This document shows, piece after piece, positions 25,697 through 34,183 of a DNA stretch of 36,179 bases. The notes under the pieces are model-generated. The model did no database searches. It was not told the origin of the DNA and saw only the letters and a program-made list of their open reading frames with translations. The stretch covers positions 1-36,179 of the forward strand of contig JAIPBE010000036.1 in NCBI GenBank assembly GCA_021738725.1, in the 5' to 3' direction. Position 1 is the first letter of the stretch. Every line of letters starts with the position of its first letter. A program made the position numbers and the translations under genes. This DNA is from Saprospiraceae bacterium. Its GTDB lineage: Bacteria; Bacteroidota; Bacteroidia; Chitinophagales; Saprospiraceae.

Positions 25697-27559
25697 TCAC
25701 GGTTTGTATTCGGGAAAGATGGTTTGCCGCAGTGCTGCTGCCCGCAAAGGAACCAGCTGGATGGTTTCTTCGATCCCCGTATCCGAGCGCCTGGCTTTGA
25801 GTGAAAACCGCAGATCTTCAGGGTCTGATGCAAAGGTCCTGGTTGGTTTTGTAGCGGTTAATACCGAATAGGTAACAGGGTTGACATTCTGGAAATACTG
25901 GTCCTGAATGCCAGCTTCAGAACCTGGATTCATTTCTGATTCGACCGGACGGATGGCATGCACCAGCACAAGTGGTCCGAAGGTATACCAACGAGCACCC
26001 CGAGCCGTTCGATAACTGGATATTCCCGGCGCAAAGACCACCTCGATTTCGTCAAATCCTGTCCACTCCTTCTCGATCAGTACGAATTCACCTGTCAAGG
26101 TATAGGGTTGGTTGGTCGTGATGGCCCGGGCCCATTTTGGCTTTCTGATCTTCAATATGAACGTGCAGGCAGAATCTGTCTGAACGATGTATCGAATGCG
26201 GTGATCTCCAGGGAATTCGGTGTTCTCCTGGATCCTGATCTGACGGTCTTTGAACCGGGCATGCATTTCGCTGGGAGCAAACAGTGAACTGATAAATCCG
26301 TGCTCATCCTCGTACCAAAGGGATTGGACATATTCCGGGGTGACCCGACCAGCCGAGGCAATGCAGAATGAACTTGAAGAATCAGATCCAGTATGGTAGA
26401 CCAATCCATGAGGATAGCGCCCGGTATAATCCATTTGGGTGCAGCTGATGGCAGGCTGTTTCGGACACCACATTCCAGAAAGGGCATTCATGTATAATTG
26501 TTCCTGAGCTTCCGCAAAGGAGGGGTCTGCGGTGAGGGTCAACAAAAACGAATATGTGGAAAAAAGCTCCTGAAGGGCTGCCAATTGGTATTCAACGGGT
26601 GTGTCCAGATCCGGTTCATCCGAGGACGCCGCGGATGGTAGGATCCGAGCCCGAAGATCGTTGATCCGTCGGTCTAATTGTTCTTTGAGGAGCAGATCCG
26701 AGGTGAGTGACCAGGCTGCAGCCAACCATCGGGGAGCGGCATTTTGGAAAGACTCAGCCGACATGTCCGACCAGTCTGTCGATAGAATTGAAGGGGATTC
26801 CATTTGTGGAAAAGCAGACTTGACGAAGAGACTGAGGAGATCCTTGTTGATCTGCTGCCCTGTTGTACGATATAGTTCGAACAAGACATCACATAATATC
26901 AGTCCGGCTGTGCTGCGTGGCAATGCTTGGTCGTTGAGGGGTGCATTCGTCAGGTTTCGGAGAGGATGGTGGATATAGATCTGCTGGACAGCAAGCTCTA
27001 TGCTTCGAAGAATGCCAGGATCCTGAATATAAGCGTACCAGTTCAGTAAAATCCGCAAGACGGTTGCCTGATAATGGAGATCCGCGTGGAGGCACAGGGA
27101 ATCAAATCGAATTTCAGGTGCATACATCCCCAGATAGCCATCCTCCTCCTGATGAGTGAGAACGGTGGAGATGAAGGGTTCAGACCGGGCAAGAAGGTCC
27201 TTGTCTTTGGTCAGAATGGCATATCGGATGAGGCCATCCCACCAGGTTATTTGTGCCTGACCAGTTGCTGCCTCACCGGCTGTTGCCGGATGGGATAGCT
27301 TGTTCAGAATGAAGAGAGACGGAATGGCATACAACGCCGGTACCAATTGGTCCGATTTGCCGATCGGGCCCTGCAGATCCTGATCCATTTGTGCTTTCAG
27401 CCACCCCATGGGTTGTACATGACCTAACTGGATCCTGGTCCAGACAGGTGCGATCATAGGTTGCGGCACCACGGGCATGGCCTGTCCACAAAGATTGAAG
27501 GTCCAACCCCACAACAACAGGCTAAACGGTAGGATACGACTTTGGAACATGTTCATCAT
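25697..27559 (-). CDS. Secreted GH127/DUF1680-like protein
   Basis: This 620-aa protein has a signal peptide (residues 1 to about 26). Its body resembles the alpha/alpha-barrel family GH127/DUF1680 (beta-L-arabinofuranosidase type): MGWLKAQMDQDLQG near 51-64, HQEEDGYLGMY (136-146), a long helical middle and a beta-rich C terminus. The family's metal site looks altered. The ETCA segment of characterised members appears here as Glu-Tyr-Gln (323-325), and the paired cysteines appear as Phe398-Cys399. It may therefore be inactive or use another mechanism. Start MMN at 27559 is the first in-frame ATG. It is probably co-transcribed with the downstream esterase. Confidence 0.75.
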   Translation of the reverse strand: MMNMFQSRILPFSLLLWGWTFNLCGQAMPVVPQPMIAPVWTRIQLGHVQPMGWLKAQMDQDLQGPIGKSDQLVPALYAIPSLFILNKLSHPATAGEAATGQAQITWWDGLIRYAILTKDKDLLARSEPFISTVLTHQEEDGYLGMYAPEIRFDSLCLHADLHYQATVLRILLNWYAYIQDPGILRSIELAVQQIYIHHPLRNLTNAPLNDQALPRSTAGLILCDVLFELYRTTGQQINKDLLSLFVKSAFPQMESPSILSTDWSDMSAESFQNAAPRWLAAAWSLTSDLLLKEQLDRRINDLRARILPSAASSDEPDLDTPVEYQLAALQELFSTYSFLLTLTADPSFAEAQEQLYMNALSGMWCPKQPAISCTQMDYTGRYPHGLVYHTGSDSSSSFCIASAGRVTPEYVQSLWYEDEHGFISSLFAPSEMHARFKDRQIRIQENTEFPGDHRIRYIVQTDSACTFILKIRKPKWARAITTNQPYTLTGEFVLIEKEWTGFDEIEVVFAPGISSYRTARGARWYTFGPLVLVHAIRPVESEMNPGSEAGIQDQYFQNVNPVTYSVLTATKPTRTFASDPEDLRFSLKARRSDTGIEETIQLVPLRAAALRQTIFPEYKP

Positions 27560-27723
27560 ACACTCAGCTGGAAAGGGCCAATATCGGTCTTCTCTATGAG
27601 ATCACACATGGCGAGCGGTTCTGGAAGCGGATATATTCCAGAGGCGAACAGAAGTTATACTGTGACAAGGATTACCAACCAAGTGGATTCAGCGACTCAA
27701 TTTTGCAGGAAATACATTGCATT

Positions 27724-28110
27724 ATGGCTTATTACTTTTCAAAGACGATTTCAGGAGACTTTCGAGATGTGGTCGAGCAGACGATTGCTGCATTGAAAGA
27801 CAATGGTTTTGGTATCATCACTCGAATCGATATGAAGGAGACCTTTCAGCAAAAGATCGGAAAGGAGATTCTGCCCTATCTGATCCTGGGAGCGTGCAAT
27901 CCGAATTATGCATTTGAAGCGCTCCAAAAGGAAAATAAGGTCGGCGCCATGTTGCCTTGTAACGTGATTGTTCAGCAATTGGCTGATGGTCATGTGGAAG
28001 TGGCGGCAGTGGATCCCGTTGCGTCTATGTCGGCCATTGACAATCCGGAATTACTGGCCCTGGCGAGCCAGGTGGCAACCTCGCTGAAAGGTGTGGTCCA
28101 GGGACTTTGA
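27724..28110 (+). CDS. DUF302 domain protein
   Basis: This 128-aa soluble protein fits the DUF302 family: MAYYFSKTISGDFRDVVEQTIAALKDNGFGIITRIDMKETFQ, then GACNPNYAFEAL and LPCNVIVQQ. The cysteine-containing GACNP and LPCN segments are characteristic. It starts at ATG 27724 rather than the TTG seven codons earlier. Function is unknown; the family has been linked to small oligomeric proteins with cofactor- or metal-like binding. It lies upstream of the cofactor locus with a 171-bp gap. Confidence 0.88.
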   Translation: MAYYFSKTISGDFRDVVEQTIAALKDNGFGIITRIDMKETFQQKIGKEILPYLILGACNPNYAFEALQKENKVGAMLPCNVIVQQLADGHVEVAAVDPVASMSAIDNPELLALASQVATSLKGVVQGL

Positions 28111-28269
28111 ATACAGGGATTCCTGCACTTGACCGCTACCCTTATGAGGATGGGTGATTCCGGTGGAGCTATCTCCCAGAGAACGATCCATGCCGGATTC
28201 TGGTTCGGAAGAGGTCATCCATACGGCTTGTCCCGCTTTGGCCTTCACATATTCCTCCATGATTCCCTG

Positions 28270-28277
28270 TATCTTTG
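28270..28277 (+). promoter_or_regulatory. -7 element TATCTTTG immediately before moaA
   Basis: This is a perfect TAnnTTTG match, ending only four bases before the moaA ATG. It implies a leaderless or nearly leaderless transcript. No TTG was seen at the ideal distance upstream. Confidence 0.5.
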
Positions 28278-28281
28278 AAAA

Positions 28282-29271
28282 ATGTCCTCCATACTGACTG
28301 ACCGGCACGGGCGTTTCCACGACTACCTGCGCATCTCCTTGACAGATGCGTGTAATCTGCGATGCCAGTATTGCATGCCGGAGGAGAATATGCGCTTTAT
28401 GAAGCGTTCGCATCTGATGTCCGCCGATGAGCTGGATACCCTGGCAGGGCTGTTTGTGCAACATGGGGTGAAGAAGATCCGGTTGACAGGTGGAGAGCCA
28501 TTGGTCCGAAAAGAGGCTGCTGAGATTATCGCTCTACTGGGGAAATATCCGATCGAATTAGCCATTACCACCAATGGTGTCCTGGTTGATCAGTTTCTGG
28601 ACGTATTCCAGAATGCCGGATTGCGCTCGATCAATGTAAGCCTGGATTCCCTGGATCCGGTTGTCAATCGCTCCATTACCCAACGCGATCACCTGGATCT
28701 GGTGGTCAGAAACATTGAAAAGCTGGCTCGGACCGGATATCGGGTCAAGGTTAATATGGTGGTGATGAAAGGGGTCAATGAGTTTGAGGTCGGCAATTTT
28801 GTCGCCTGGTCCAAAGACTTGCCCCTCCATATCCGGTTCATCGAATACATGCCTTTCGATGGAAATGGTTGGTCGTCCGCCCAGGTCACTACCCACCAAC
28901 AGATTCTGGAAATGCTTCGGGATCGATTTGCTTTTCACAAGCTGACGGATGGCCCGAATGACACCGCTCGTGCCTATCAGGTCGAAGGTTATACCGGAAC
29001 ATTTGCCGTGATCAGCACGATGAGCCAGCCATTTTGCGAGACTTGCAACCGCATTCGGCTGACTGCGGATGGAAAATTGAAAAATTGTCTCTTTTCTCAG
29101 GGGGAGACAGACCTGCTCTCCGCGCTCCGAGCAGGAGAAGATGTTGAGCCGCTGATCCGGGATACCCTCCTGGCAAAACACGCACGTCTCGGTGGTCAAC
29201 TATCTGATAATTACCTCGATACAGATCCGGAATTGTTGAACAACCGGGCGATGATCTCCATTGGAGGCTAG
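28282..29271 (+). CDS. moaA: GTP 3',8-cyclase MoaA
   Basis: This 329-aa radical-SAM enzyme starts molybdenum-cofactor synthesis by converting GTP to 3',8-cyclo-7,8-dihydro-GTP. The N-terminal cluster motif is C24-x3-C28-x2-C31 (CNLRCQYC). The C-terminal second cluster has C252-x2-C255-x13-C269. The chain ends in Gly-Gly (328-329), as expected for MoaA. Its partner is the MoaC domain of the downstream fusion. It is the first gene of the cofactor locus. Confidence 0.97.
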   Translation: MSSILTDRHGRFHDYLRISLTDACNLRCQYCMPEENMRFMKRSHLMSADELDTLAGLFVQHGVKKIRLTGGEPLVRKEAAEIIALLGKYPIELAITTNGVLVDQFLDVFQNAGLRSINVSLDSLDPVVNRSITQRDHLDLVVRNIEKLARTGYRVKVNMVVMKGVNEFEVGNFVAWSKDLPLHIRFIEYMPFDGNGWSSAQVTTHQQILEMLRDRFAFHKLTDGPNDTARAYQVEGYTGTFAVISTMSQPFCETCNRIRLTADGKLKNCLFSQGETDLLSALRAGEDVEPLIRDTLLAKHARLGGQLSDNYLDTDPELLNNRAMISIGG

Positions 29272-29358
29272 TAGATTCTCATTTCAATTTTGTCAGTTCT
29301 TCTGGGCCCGGTCTCTGGATGGTGATCAATATCATCATCTTCGTTGACCGTCTTGATT

Positions 29359-29387
29359 TTGCTCATTGTTGGTTTAGTCTATTTTTG
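29359..29387 (+). promoter_or_regulatory. Internal promoter ahead of the 29468 unknown gene
   Basis: TTG (29359-29361), an 18-base spacer and TATTTTTG (29380-29387) form a good Bacteroidota promoter. Transcription would start about 29394. It lies between moaA and the rest of the locus, so the downstream genes can be expressed separately from moaA. Confidence 0.6.
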
Positions 29388-29467
29388 TCATCTTGACTCT
29401 ACCACTACACGAGAATAAGAAGTCCCGGAACCTCTTCCAGGGACGACAGATCGACAAGCTGTACGCG

Positions 29468-30091
29468 ATGTCTCCTCTCATGCATGACCAGACCTATTAT
29501 GATCGCCTGGTTCACCTGCAATCCAGTATTTATGACCTGGATGCTTTTCTGGAAAGTTCCTGGATCATTCCACTGGAGGAACTCAACAAGTACTGGGAAC
29601 AGATACATGCCAGCCTGGCGTCGTTCCATCTCAACTATGAGGACCGCGAGCGAATGCTGCGGGATGTTCGCGTATATCAGTCACATGAAATGGTGACCCG
29701 AACAGGCGGGAGTCCGATGAATATTCCGATCACCGAATTTTATCATTTCAAGACTTGTGATGTGCGTCTTATCCGGCATTTGATCTACCAGGCGGATCCG
29801 CGGTTGGAACAGGAGATCCCGGAATCCATCTGGCGATACTATGACTGGATGACGGAGGTCCAGGATGATTTGGAAGATCAGGAAGAGGACAAGGGCACAT
29901 ACAATGTCAATCGATACCTGCACGCGGTCGATCATTTTGGAGAAGAACGTGCCCGATCCCATTATCTGTCCTATGTCCGCCACATCAGCAGTGCGGCCGG
30001 AGAGACCCTACAGGAGGAGAGTTTTCCATTAAGAGAGGAATACCTATCCTGGTTGCAGGAGGCGGGAGAGAAAATACGCATATTACTGTAG
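29468..30091 (+). CDS. Unknown 207-aa protein within the molybdenum-cofactor locus
   Basis: This 207-aa, largely helical, soluble protein has no recognised domain. It is rich in acidic residues around 135-150 (the VQDDLEDQEEDKG stretch) and in Trp, Tyr and Arg. ATG 29468 is chosen as the start; the frame is open to a TTG at 29393, which would overlap the promoter. It sits between moaA and moeA (about 53 bp before moeA), so a cofactor-linked role is possible by location only. Confidence 0.75.
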   Translation: MSPLMHDQTYYDRLVHLQSSIYDLDAFLESSWIIPLEELNKYWEQIHASLASFHLNYEDRERMLRDVRVYQSHEMVTRTGGSPMNIPITEFYHFKTCDVRLIRHLIYQADPRLEQEIPESIWRYYDWMTEVQDDLEDQEEDKGTYNVNRYLHAVDHFGEERARSHYLSYVRHISSAAGETLQEESFPLREEYLSWLQEAGEKIRILL

Positions 30092-30144
30092 GTGTCCCTG
30101 AGCGTTATGTCAAAATTGTCATAACGATTTGCGATCTTGCAGCC

Positions 30145-31353
30145 ATGATGCAAGCCCACTTTATATCCTGGTCTGAAGCGCAGCAACGGGTGTTGGAAAA
30201 CACATCTCTTTTACCTGAGGAGCTTGTGCCTGTCGAGTTGGCCGGAGGACGGATACTCAGTCAATCACTGGACTCACCCGTGGATATGCCTCCTTTTGAC
30301 AACTCTGCTATGGACGGGTACGCGCTTTCGTGGTCGGATCCTCTTCCCGCTTCGTGGAAGCTGATCGGAGAGATCCCGGCTGGCGCCTGGCCTTCGCAGA
30401 CGGTCGGATCCGGTCAGGTGATGCGGATATTCACTGGTGCACCCATCCCTCCTGGTGCGGACACGGTCATTCAGCAAGAATGGATCGAAGCAGATGGCGA
30501 TACGATCCGGATGACCAGCGGTGTCTTGAAGCAAGGCGCCCATATCAGAGGTAAAGCCACTCAGATTCGGCAAGGGGAGGAAGCATTGACGGAAGGAACT
30601 CTCCTGACTCCGGGTGCCATTGGTTTTCTGGCCAATCTAGGACTGGCAGCCGTGCCAGTATACCGACGTCCTGTGGTGGACATTCTGGTAACCGGTTCGG
30701 AATTGGTCAAACCCGGACAGGACCTGCCTCCCGGACATATCTATGAGTCCAATTCACACACCCTGATCGCTGCGTTACTCGCCGAAGGGATCACCCCTCG
30801 TCAAGTCAGCCATGTCCGCGATGAACTGGATACATTCAGAGACCGGTTCCAAGAGGCTGCCAAAGGTGCCGATATGGTCCTGATCACGGGCGGGATATCT
30901 GTCGGCGATCATGATATTGTCCGCCAGGTCTTTGAAGAGGGTGGGGTACACGCTTATTTCTACAAGGTCAGACAACGTCCGGGGAAGCCCCTCTTTTTTG
31001 GTCAGATCGACTCAACGCTGGTTTTTGCCCTGCCGGGTAATCCGGCTTCAGTAACCAGCTGTTTCTATCAATATGTCTATCCAGGTCTGCGAAAGATGCA
31101 GGGTTTCCATTCCGTCTTTCTGGAAAAGGTCAGGCTGCCCCTCAAAGCCGGCTTCACCAAAAAAACCGGGCTGACCTTTTTCCTCAAAGCGCTGGTCACG
31201 GATGGGAGCGTACTGCCGCTGTCAGGTCAGCTATCCTATATCATGCGTTCATTTGCCCCGGCAAATGCGGTGATCATGCTGGAGGAAGATCGGGCAGAAT
31301 ACCAGGAAGGAGAGATCGTTGACGTTCATCTTTTGGGTTATGGGCAAGCTTGA
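30145..31353 (+). CDS. moeA: Molybdopterin molybdenumtransferase MoeA
   Basis: This 402-aa enzyme inserts molybdate into adenylylated molybdopterin. The PPFDNSAMDGYAL block (49-61) is the MoeA signature, VLITGGISVGDHD (about 250-262) is the molybdopterin-binding region, and the ALPGNPASVTSC segment is also conserved. All standard domains are present at normal length. Its last 14 bases overlap the start of the ModE-like gene, which suggests translational coupling. A second ATG immediately follows the first, so the start could be three bases later. Confidence 0.96.
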   Translation: MMQAHFISWSEAQQRVLENTSLLPEELVPVELAGGRILSQSLDSPVDMPPFDNSAMDGYALSWSDPLPASWKLIGEIPAGAWPSQTVGSGQVMRIFTGAPIPPGADTVIQQEWIEADGDTIRMTSGVLKQGAHIRGKATQIRQGEEALTEGTLLTPGAIGFLANLGLAAVPVYRRPVVDILVTGSELVKPGQDLPPGHIYESNSHTLIAALLAEGITPRQVSHVRDELDTFRDRFQEAAKGADMVLITGGISVGDHDIVRQVFEEGGVHAYFYKVRQRPGKPLFFGQIDSTLVFALPGNPASVTSCFYQYVYPGLRKMQGFHSVFLEKVRLPLKAGFTKKTGLTFFLKALVTDGSVLPLSGQLSYIMRSFAPANAVIMLEEDRAEYQEGEIVDVHLLGYGQA

Positions 31354-31663
31354 ATATGTGGTTCATGGTCATATCTGGCTGGTGTGTCCCAGCGGATTGG
31401 AGATCGGACCAGGCAGAGCAGCGCTTCTGGCCAGTATCCATGAGTTGGGCTCCATAAGCAAAGCCGCAGATGCTTTGGGGTTGACCTATCGGCAGGCCTG
31501 GGGAAGAGTGAAGGCGATGAATGATTCAGCACAACATCCATTAGTTGAACGACACGCAGGCGGTAAAGACGGGGGTGGCACCCTTCTCTCTCCTGTGGGT
31601 CTAGAGGTGCTGGCAACGTTTCAGAAAGAAGCAGATCGTTTTCAGCATTTCCTGCACACCTAG
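31340..31663 (+). CDS. Short ModE-like DNA-binding protein
   Basis: This 107-aa protein matches the N-terminal winged-helix domain of ModE, the molybdate-responsive regulator: GPGRAALLASIHELGSISKAADALGLTYRQAWGRVKAMN, then the LLSPVGLEVL end. It lacks the C-terminal Mop/TOBE domains that bind molybdate in full-length ModE. It may bind a different signal or rely on a partner. The start overlaps the end of moeA by 14 bases. The open frame starts earlier (31319), but the ATG at 31340 gives the usual ModE N terminus. Confidence 0.9.
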   Translation: MGKLEYVVHGHIWLVCPSGLEIGPGRAALLASIHELGSISKAADALGLTYRQAWGRVKAMNDSAQHPLVERHAGGKDGGGTLLSPVGLEVLATFQKEADRFQHFLHT

Positions 31664-31698
31664 ATTTCGCTGTAGCGATATGACCAATACCTGCCATC

Positions 31699-32430
31699 AT
31701 GGACCCCGGTTTTAGCTTTTACGTCATCCTTTTACTCGTGGCATTCTTCTATGCCAGTGTCGGCCATGGTGGCGCCAGTGGTTATCTGGCAGTGATGGCT
31801 TTGTTTAGCCTGGCTCCGGAGATCATGCGGCCCTCGGCACTGGTCCTGAATGTCATTGTGGCCACTATGGCCTTCTATCATTATTGGCGGCAGGGGTATT
31901 TCAAGATCTCCTTGTTTCTTCCTTTTGCTTTAGGGTCCATACCTGCCTCTTTCATCGGGGGCATGATCCAGGTCGACCCGATGATCTACAAGCGGATCCT
32001 GGGTGTATTGCTGGTATTTGCTGTCCTGCGTATGTTGTGGCAAATTCGCCAGAAAGAGACTCCTTTCCATGGAGTCCGATGGATCTGGGCTGTTCTGGCA
32101 GGGGCAGGTATTGGTCTGTTCTCCGGAATGATCGGAATCGGCGGGGGGATCATCTTATCACCACTGATCATTTTGCTGCACTGGGCCAGTATGAAGGAGA
32201 CTGCCGCGGTATCTGCTCTATTTATTCTGGTCAATTCGCTGGCCGGTTTGGCGGGCTTGATGGTAAGAGGACTTCATCTTGATCCGCACATTTCGTATAT
32301 GATCCTGGCAGCATTTGGAGGAGGTATGGTGGGGAGCTATCTTGGTGCCCGCTGGATGGGCCACACCTGGTTGCGTTATTTTCTGGCGACTGTCCTGTTG
32401 ATCGCTGCTGTAAAATTGATCCTGATCTGA
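31699..32430 (+). CDS. TauE/SafE-family membrane transporter
   Basis: This 243-aa protein has about eight hydrophobic spans. It shows the two internally related halves of the TauE/SafE family: FFYASVGHGGASGYLAVMALF near the start and GLFSGMIGIGGGIILSPLII in the middle. The family moves sulfite, sulfoacetate and related organosulfur anions. It lies between the ModE-like gene and moaD, and its stop codon overlaps the moaD start by one base. Its role in the operon is inferred to concern sulfite, sulfonate or another oxyanion. Confidence 0.93.
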   Translation: MDPGFSFYVILLLVAFFYASVGHGGASGYLAVMALFSLAPEIMRPSALVLNVIVATMAFYHYWRQGYFKISLFLPFALGSIPASFIGGMIQVDPMIYKRILGVLLVFAVLRMLWQIRQKETPFHGVRWIWAVLAGAGIGLFSGMIGIGGGIILSPLIILLHWASMKETAAVSALFILVNSLAGLAGLMVRGLHLDPHISYMILAAFGGGMVGSYLGARWMGHTWLRYFLATVLLIAAVKLILI

Positions 32431-32678
32431 TGATAACTGACGAAGAAAAGATTCACCTGGTCGCCTTTGGGATGATCGCAGAATTGCTGGAGAGTCCGGA
32501 GCGTTCCTGGCCTTGGGTGCCGGATACCGACCGATTGAAAGCCACCTTGATAAAGGCGTATCCGGAATTGAATGACCTGCCATTTATACTGGCTGTAGAT
32601 ATGGAAGTTATCCAGGGAAATCAACTGATTGTGCCAGGAGTCACAGTCGCTTTATTGCCACCCTATTCCGGCGGTTGA
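32430..32678 (+). CDS. moaD: Molybdopterin synthase small subunit MoaD
   Basis: This 82-aa beta-grasp protein of the MoaD/ThiS type ends in Gly-Gly, the site that becomes a thiocarboxylate and donates sulfur. LIVPGVTVALLPPYSGG is a typical ending. It works with MoaE (22 bp downstream). The start ATG overlaps the TauE/SafE stop by one base (TGATG), which supports tight coupling. The activating enzyme MoeB is not in the window. Confidence 0.94.
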   Translation: MITDEEKIHLVAFGMIAELLESPERSWPWVPDTDRLKATLIKAYPELNDLPFILAVDMEVIQGNQLIVPGVTVALLPPYSGG

Positions 32679-32700
32679 TCCAACTGAGAAAGAACAAATT

Positions 32701-33144
32701 ATGAGTGAAAAAAAGGCAAAATCCATTTTTATCGAAGGGCCGATCTCGGCTGGATTTATCGGGGATTCTATCGCCAAACATCAATCCAAAACCGATATAG
32801 GCGCTCACGCCATTTTTCTAGGCCAGGTACGAGCTGATGAAAAAGAAGGACGATCAGTGACCCATATCGACTATACGGCATATGAAGAAATGGCGCTTCA
32901 AAAGGTGCATGCGATCCGAGAATCCGCATTTGCTGCATATCCCTTGTCCTGTATGCATATTTATCATAGTCTGGGTACTGTCCGGTCAGGCGAGATCAGC
33001 CTTTTTGTCTTTGTGAGCGCTGCCCATCGGGATGCTGCTTTTACTGCCTTACGTGAGATCGTCGAGAAGATCAAAGCGGATGTGCCCATCTGGGGGAAGG
33101 AGATGTTTGGGGAATCAGATGGAACCTGGAAAGTGAATCAATAG
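32701..33144 (+). CDS. moaE: Molybdopterin synthase large subunit MoaE
   Basis: This 147-aa catalytic subunit converts cyclic pyranopterin to molybdopterin with MoaD. Conserved segments are GAHAIFLGQVRADEKEG (about residues 34-50), IDYTAYEEMAL, HSLGTVRSGEISLFVFVSAAHRDAAF and VPIWGKEMF, which holds the catalytic lysine region. The ATG at 32701 is chosen because the open frame extends upstream across the moaD end. Confidence 0.96.
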   Translation: MSEKKAKSIFIEGPISAGFIGDSIAKHQSKTDIGAHAIFLGQVRADEKEGRSVTHIDYTAYEEMALQKVHAIRESAFAAYPLSCMHIYHSLGTVRSGEISLFVFVSAAHRDAAFTALREIVEKIKADVPIWGKEMFGESDGTWKVNQ

Positions 33145-33148
33145 GCGT

Positions 33149-34066
33149 ATGAACAATATCACACATAAGATCCACACCTTAAGGCAGGCGGTCGCAGAAG
33201 CAACCATCACCGTCAGCGATCCAGCCACACTGGAGGCGATCCGACAAGGTCAGGTGCCTAAGGGAAATGTATTTGAAATGAGTCGGGCGGCGGGACTGTT
33301 GGCGATCAAGAAGACATCCGACGTCATACCGGACTGCCATCCGTTGCCTATCGAATATGCAGCCATCCACAGTGAGATCAAAGATGACAGGATCCATATT
33401 AAAGTGGAGGTGCATGCCATCTACCGGACCGGTGTGGAGGTGGAAGCGATGCATGGTGCAGCCGTGACAGCCTTGACCATGTATGATATGTTGAAGCCTA
33501 TTGACAAGGGTATAGAGATCGGTACGATCCGGCTGATCAGGAAGAAAGGCGGAAAATCCCAATTCAAGGATCACGTGGGGTTAGGCGTGCGAGCGGCTGT
33601 AGTCGTTTGCTCGGATAGTGTTTCTGCCGGTAACAAGTCCGATAAGGCGGGTTTGGCTATTCGGGAAAAACTGGACCAGTGGGAGGTCGAAGTGTCTCAT
33701 TATACTGTGATTCCGGATGAGCCGGCGGCCATTCGCCAGGCAGTTCAGGAGTTTACCGGTCCGGATGGTGTGGACTTGTTGCTCTTTACAGGTGGTACTG
33801 GCTTATCCCCTCGCGATGTGACACCGGAAACCATTCAACCTCTGTTGGACCGAGAGATTCCCGGGGTGATGGAGGCAGCCCGGCACTACGGACAGGATCG
33901 AACCCCCTTTGCCATGCTCAGTCGCGGCGTAGCCGGCATGAAGGGAAAGACTCTTATACTGACATTGCCGGGATCCACCAATGGTGCACGAGAGACCATG
34001 GATGCCTTGTTCCCTTATGTCCTGCACATTTTCAGAGTGGCTCAGGGGATGCGACATGATGGCTGA
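33149..34066 (+). CDS. Bifunctional MoaC-MogA/MoaB fusion
   Basis: This 305-aa fusion has a MoaC domain (about residues 1-145; cyclic pyranopterin monophosphate synthase) and a MogA/MoaB domain (about 146-303; molybdopterin adenylyltransferase). MoaC residues are DCHP (62-65) and Asp113 with Lys116 in YDMLKPIDKG. The second domain contains FTGGTGLSPRDVTPE (213-227) and LPGSTNGARE. MoaA's partner and the adenylylating step are thus joined in one chain. It starts four bases after moaE ends. Confidence 0.95.
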   Translation: MNNITHKIHTLRQAVAEATITVSDPATLEAIRQGQVPKGNVFEMSRAAGLLAIKKTSDVIPDCHPLPIEYAAIHSEIKDDRIHIKVEVHAIYRTGVEVEAMHGAAVTALTMYDMLKPIDKGIEIGTIRLIRKKGGKSQFKDHVGLGVRAAVVVCSDSVSAGNKSDKAGLAIREKLDQWEVEVSHYTVIPDEPAAIRQAVQEFTGPDGVDLLLFTGGTGLSPRDVTPETIQPLLDREIPGVMEAARHYGQDRTPFAMLSRGVAGMKGKTLILTLPGSTNGARETMDALFPYVLHIFRVAQGMRHDG

Positions 34067-34171
34067 CCTTCGTCAAGTGTCTCTTCAAGTATCCGTTGAT
34101 GAATGGGGAAAAAGCAAAATCGAAGTCAGACGGTTCGGTAGCTGAAATGTTAAAATCGCTGCAATTTCCAT

Positions 34172-34179
34172 TATCTTCG
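34172..34179 (+). promoter_or_regulatory. Possible -7 element TATCTTCG before the 34184 gene
   Basis: This is a one-mismatch TAnnTTTG element ending four bases before the ATG, the same spacing as at moaA. It suggests a leaderless mRNA. No TTG is seen at the ideal distance. Confidence 0.35.
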
Positions 34180-34183
34180 TGAT

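Noticed and set aside
28051-28464. Minus-strand frame of 137 aa across the DUF302-moaA gap
   Set aside because: It overlaps the MoaA N terminus, including the cluster cysteines, on the other strand. It has no domain, signal sequence or promoter.
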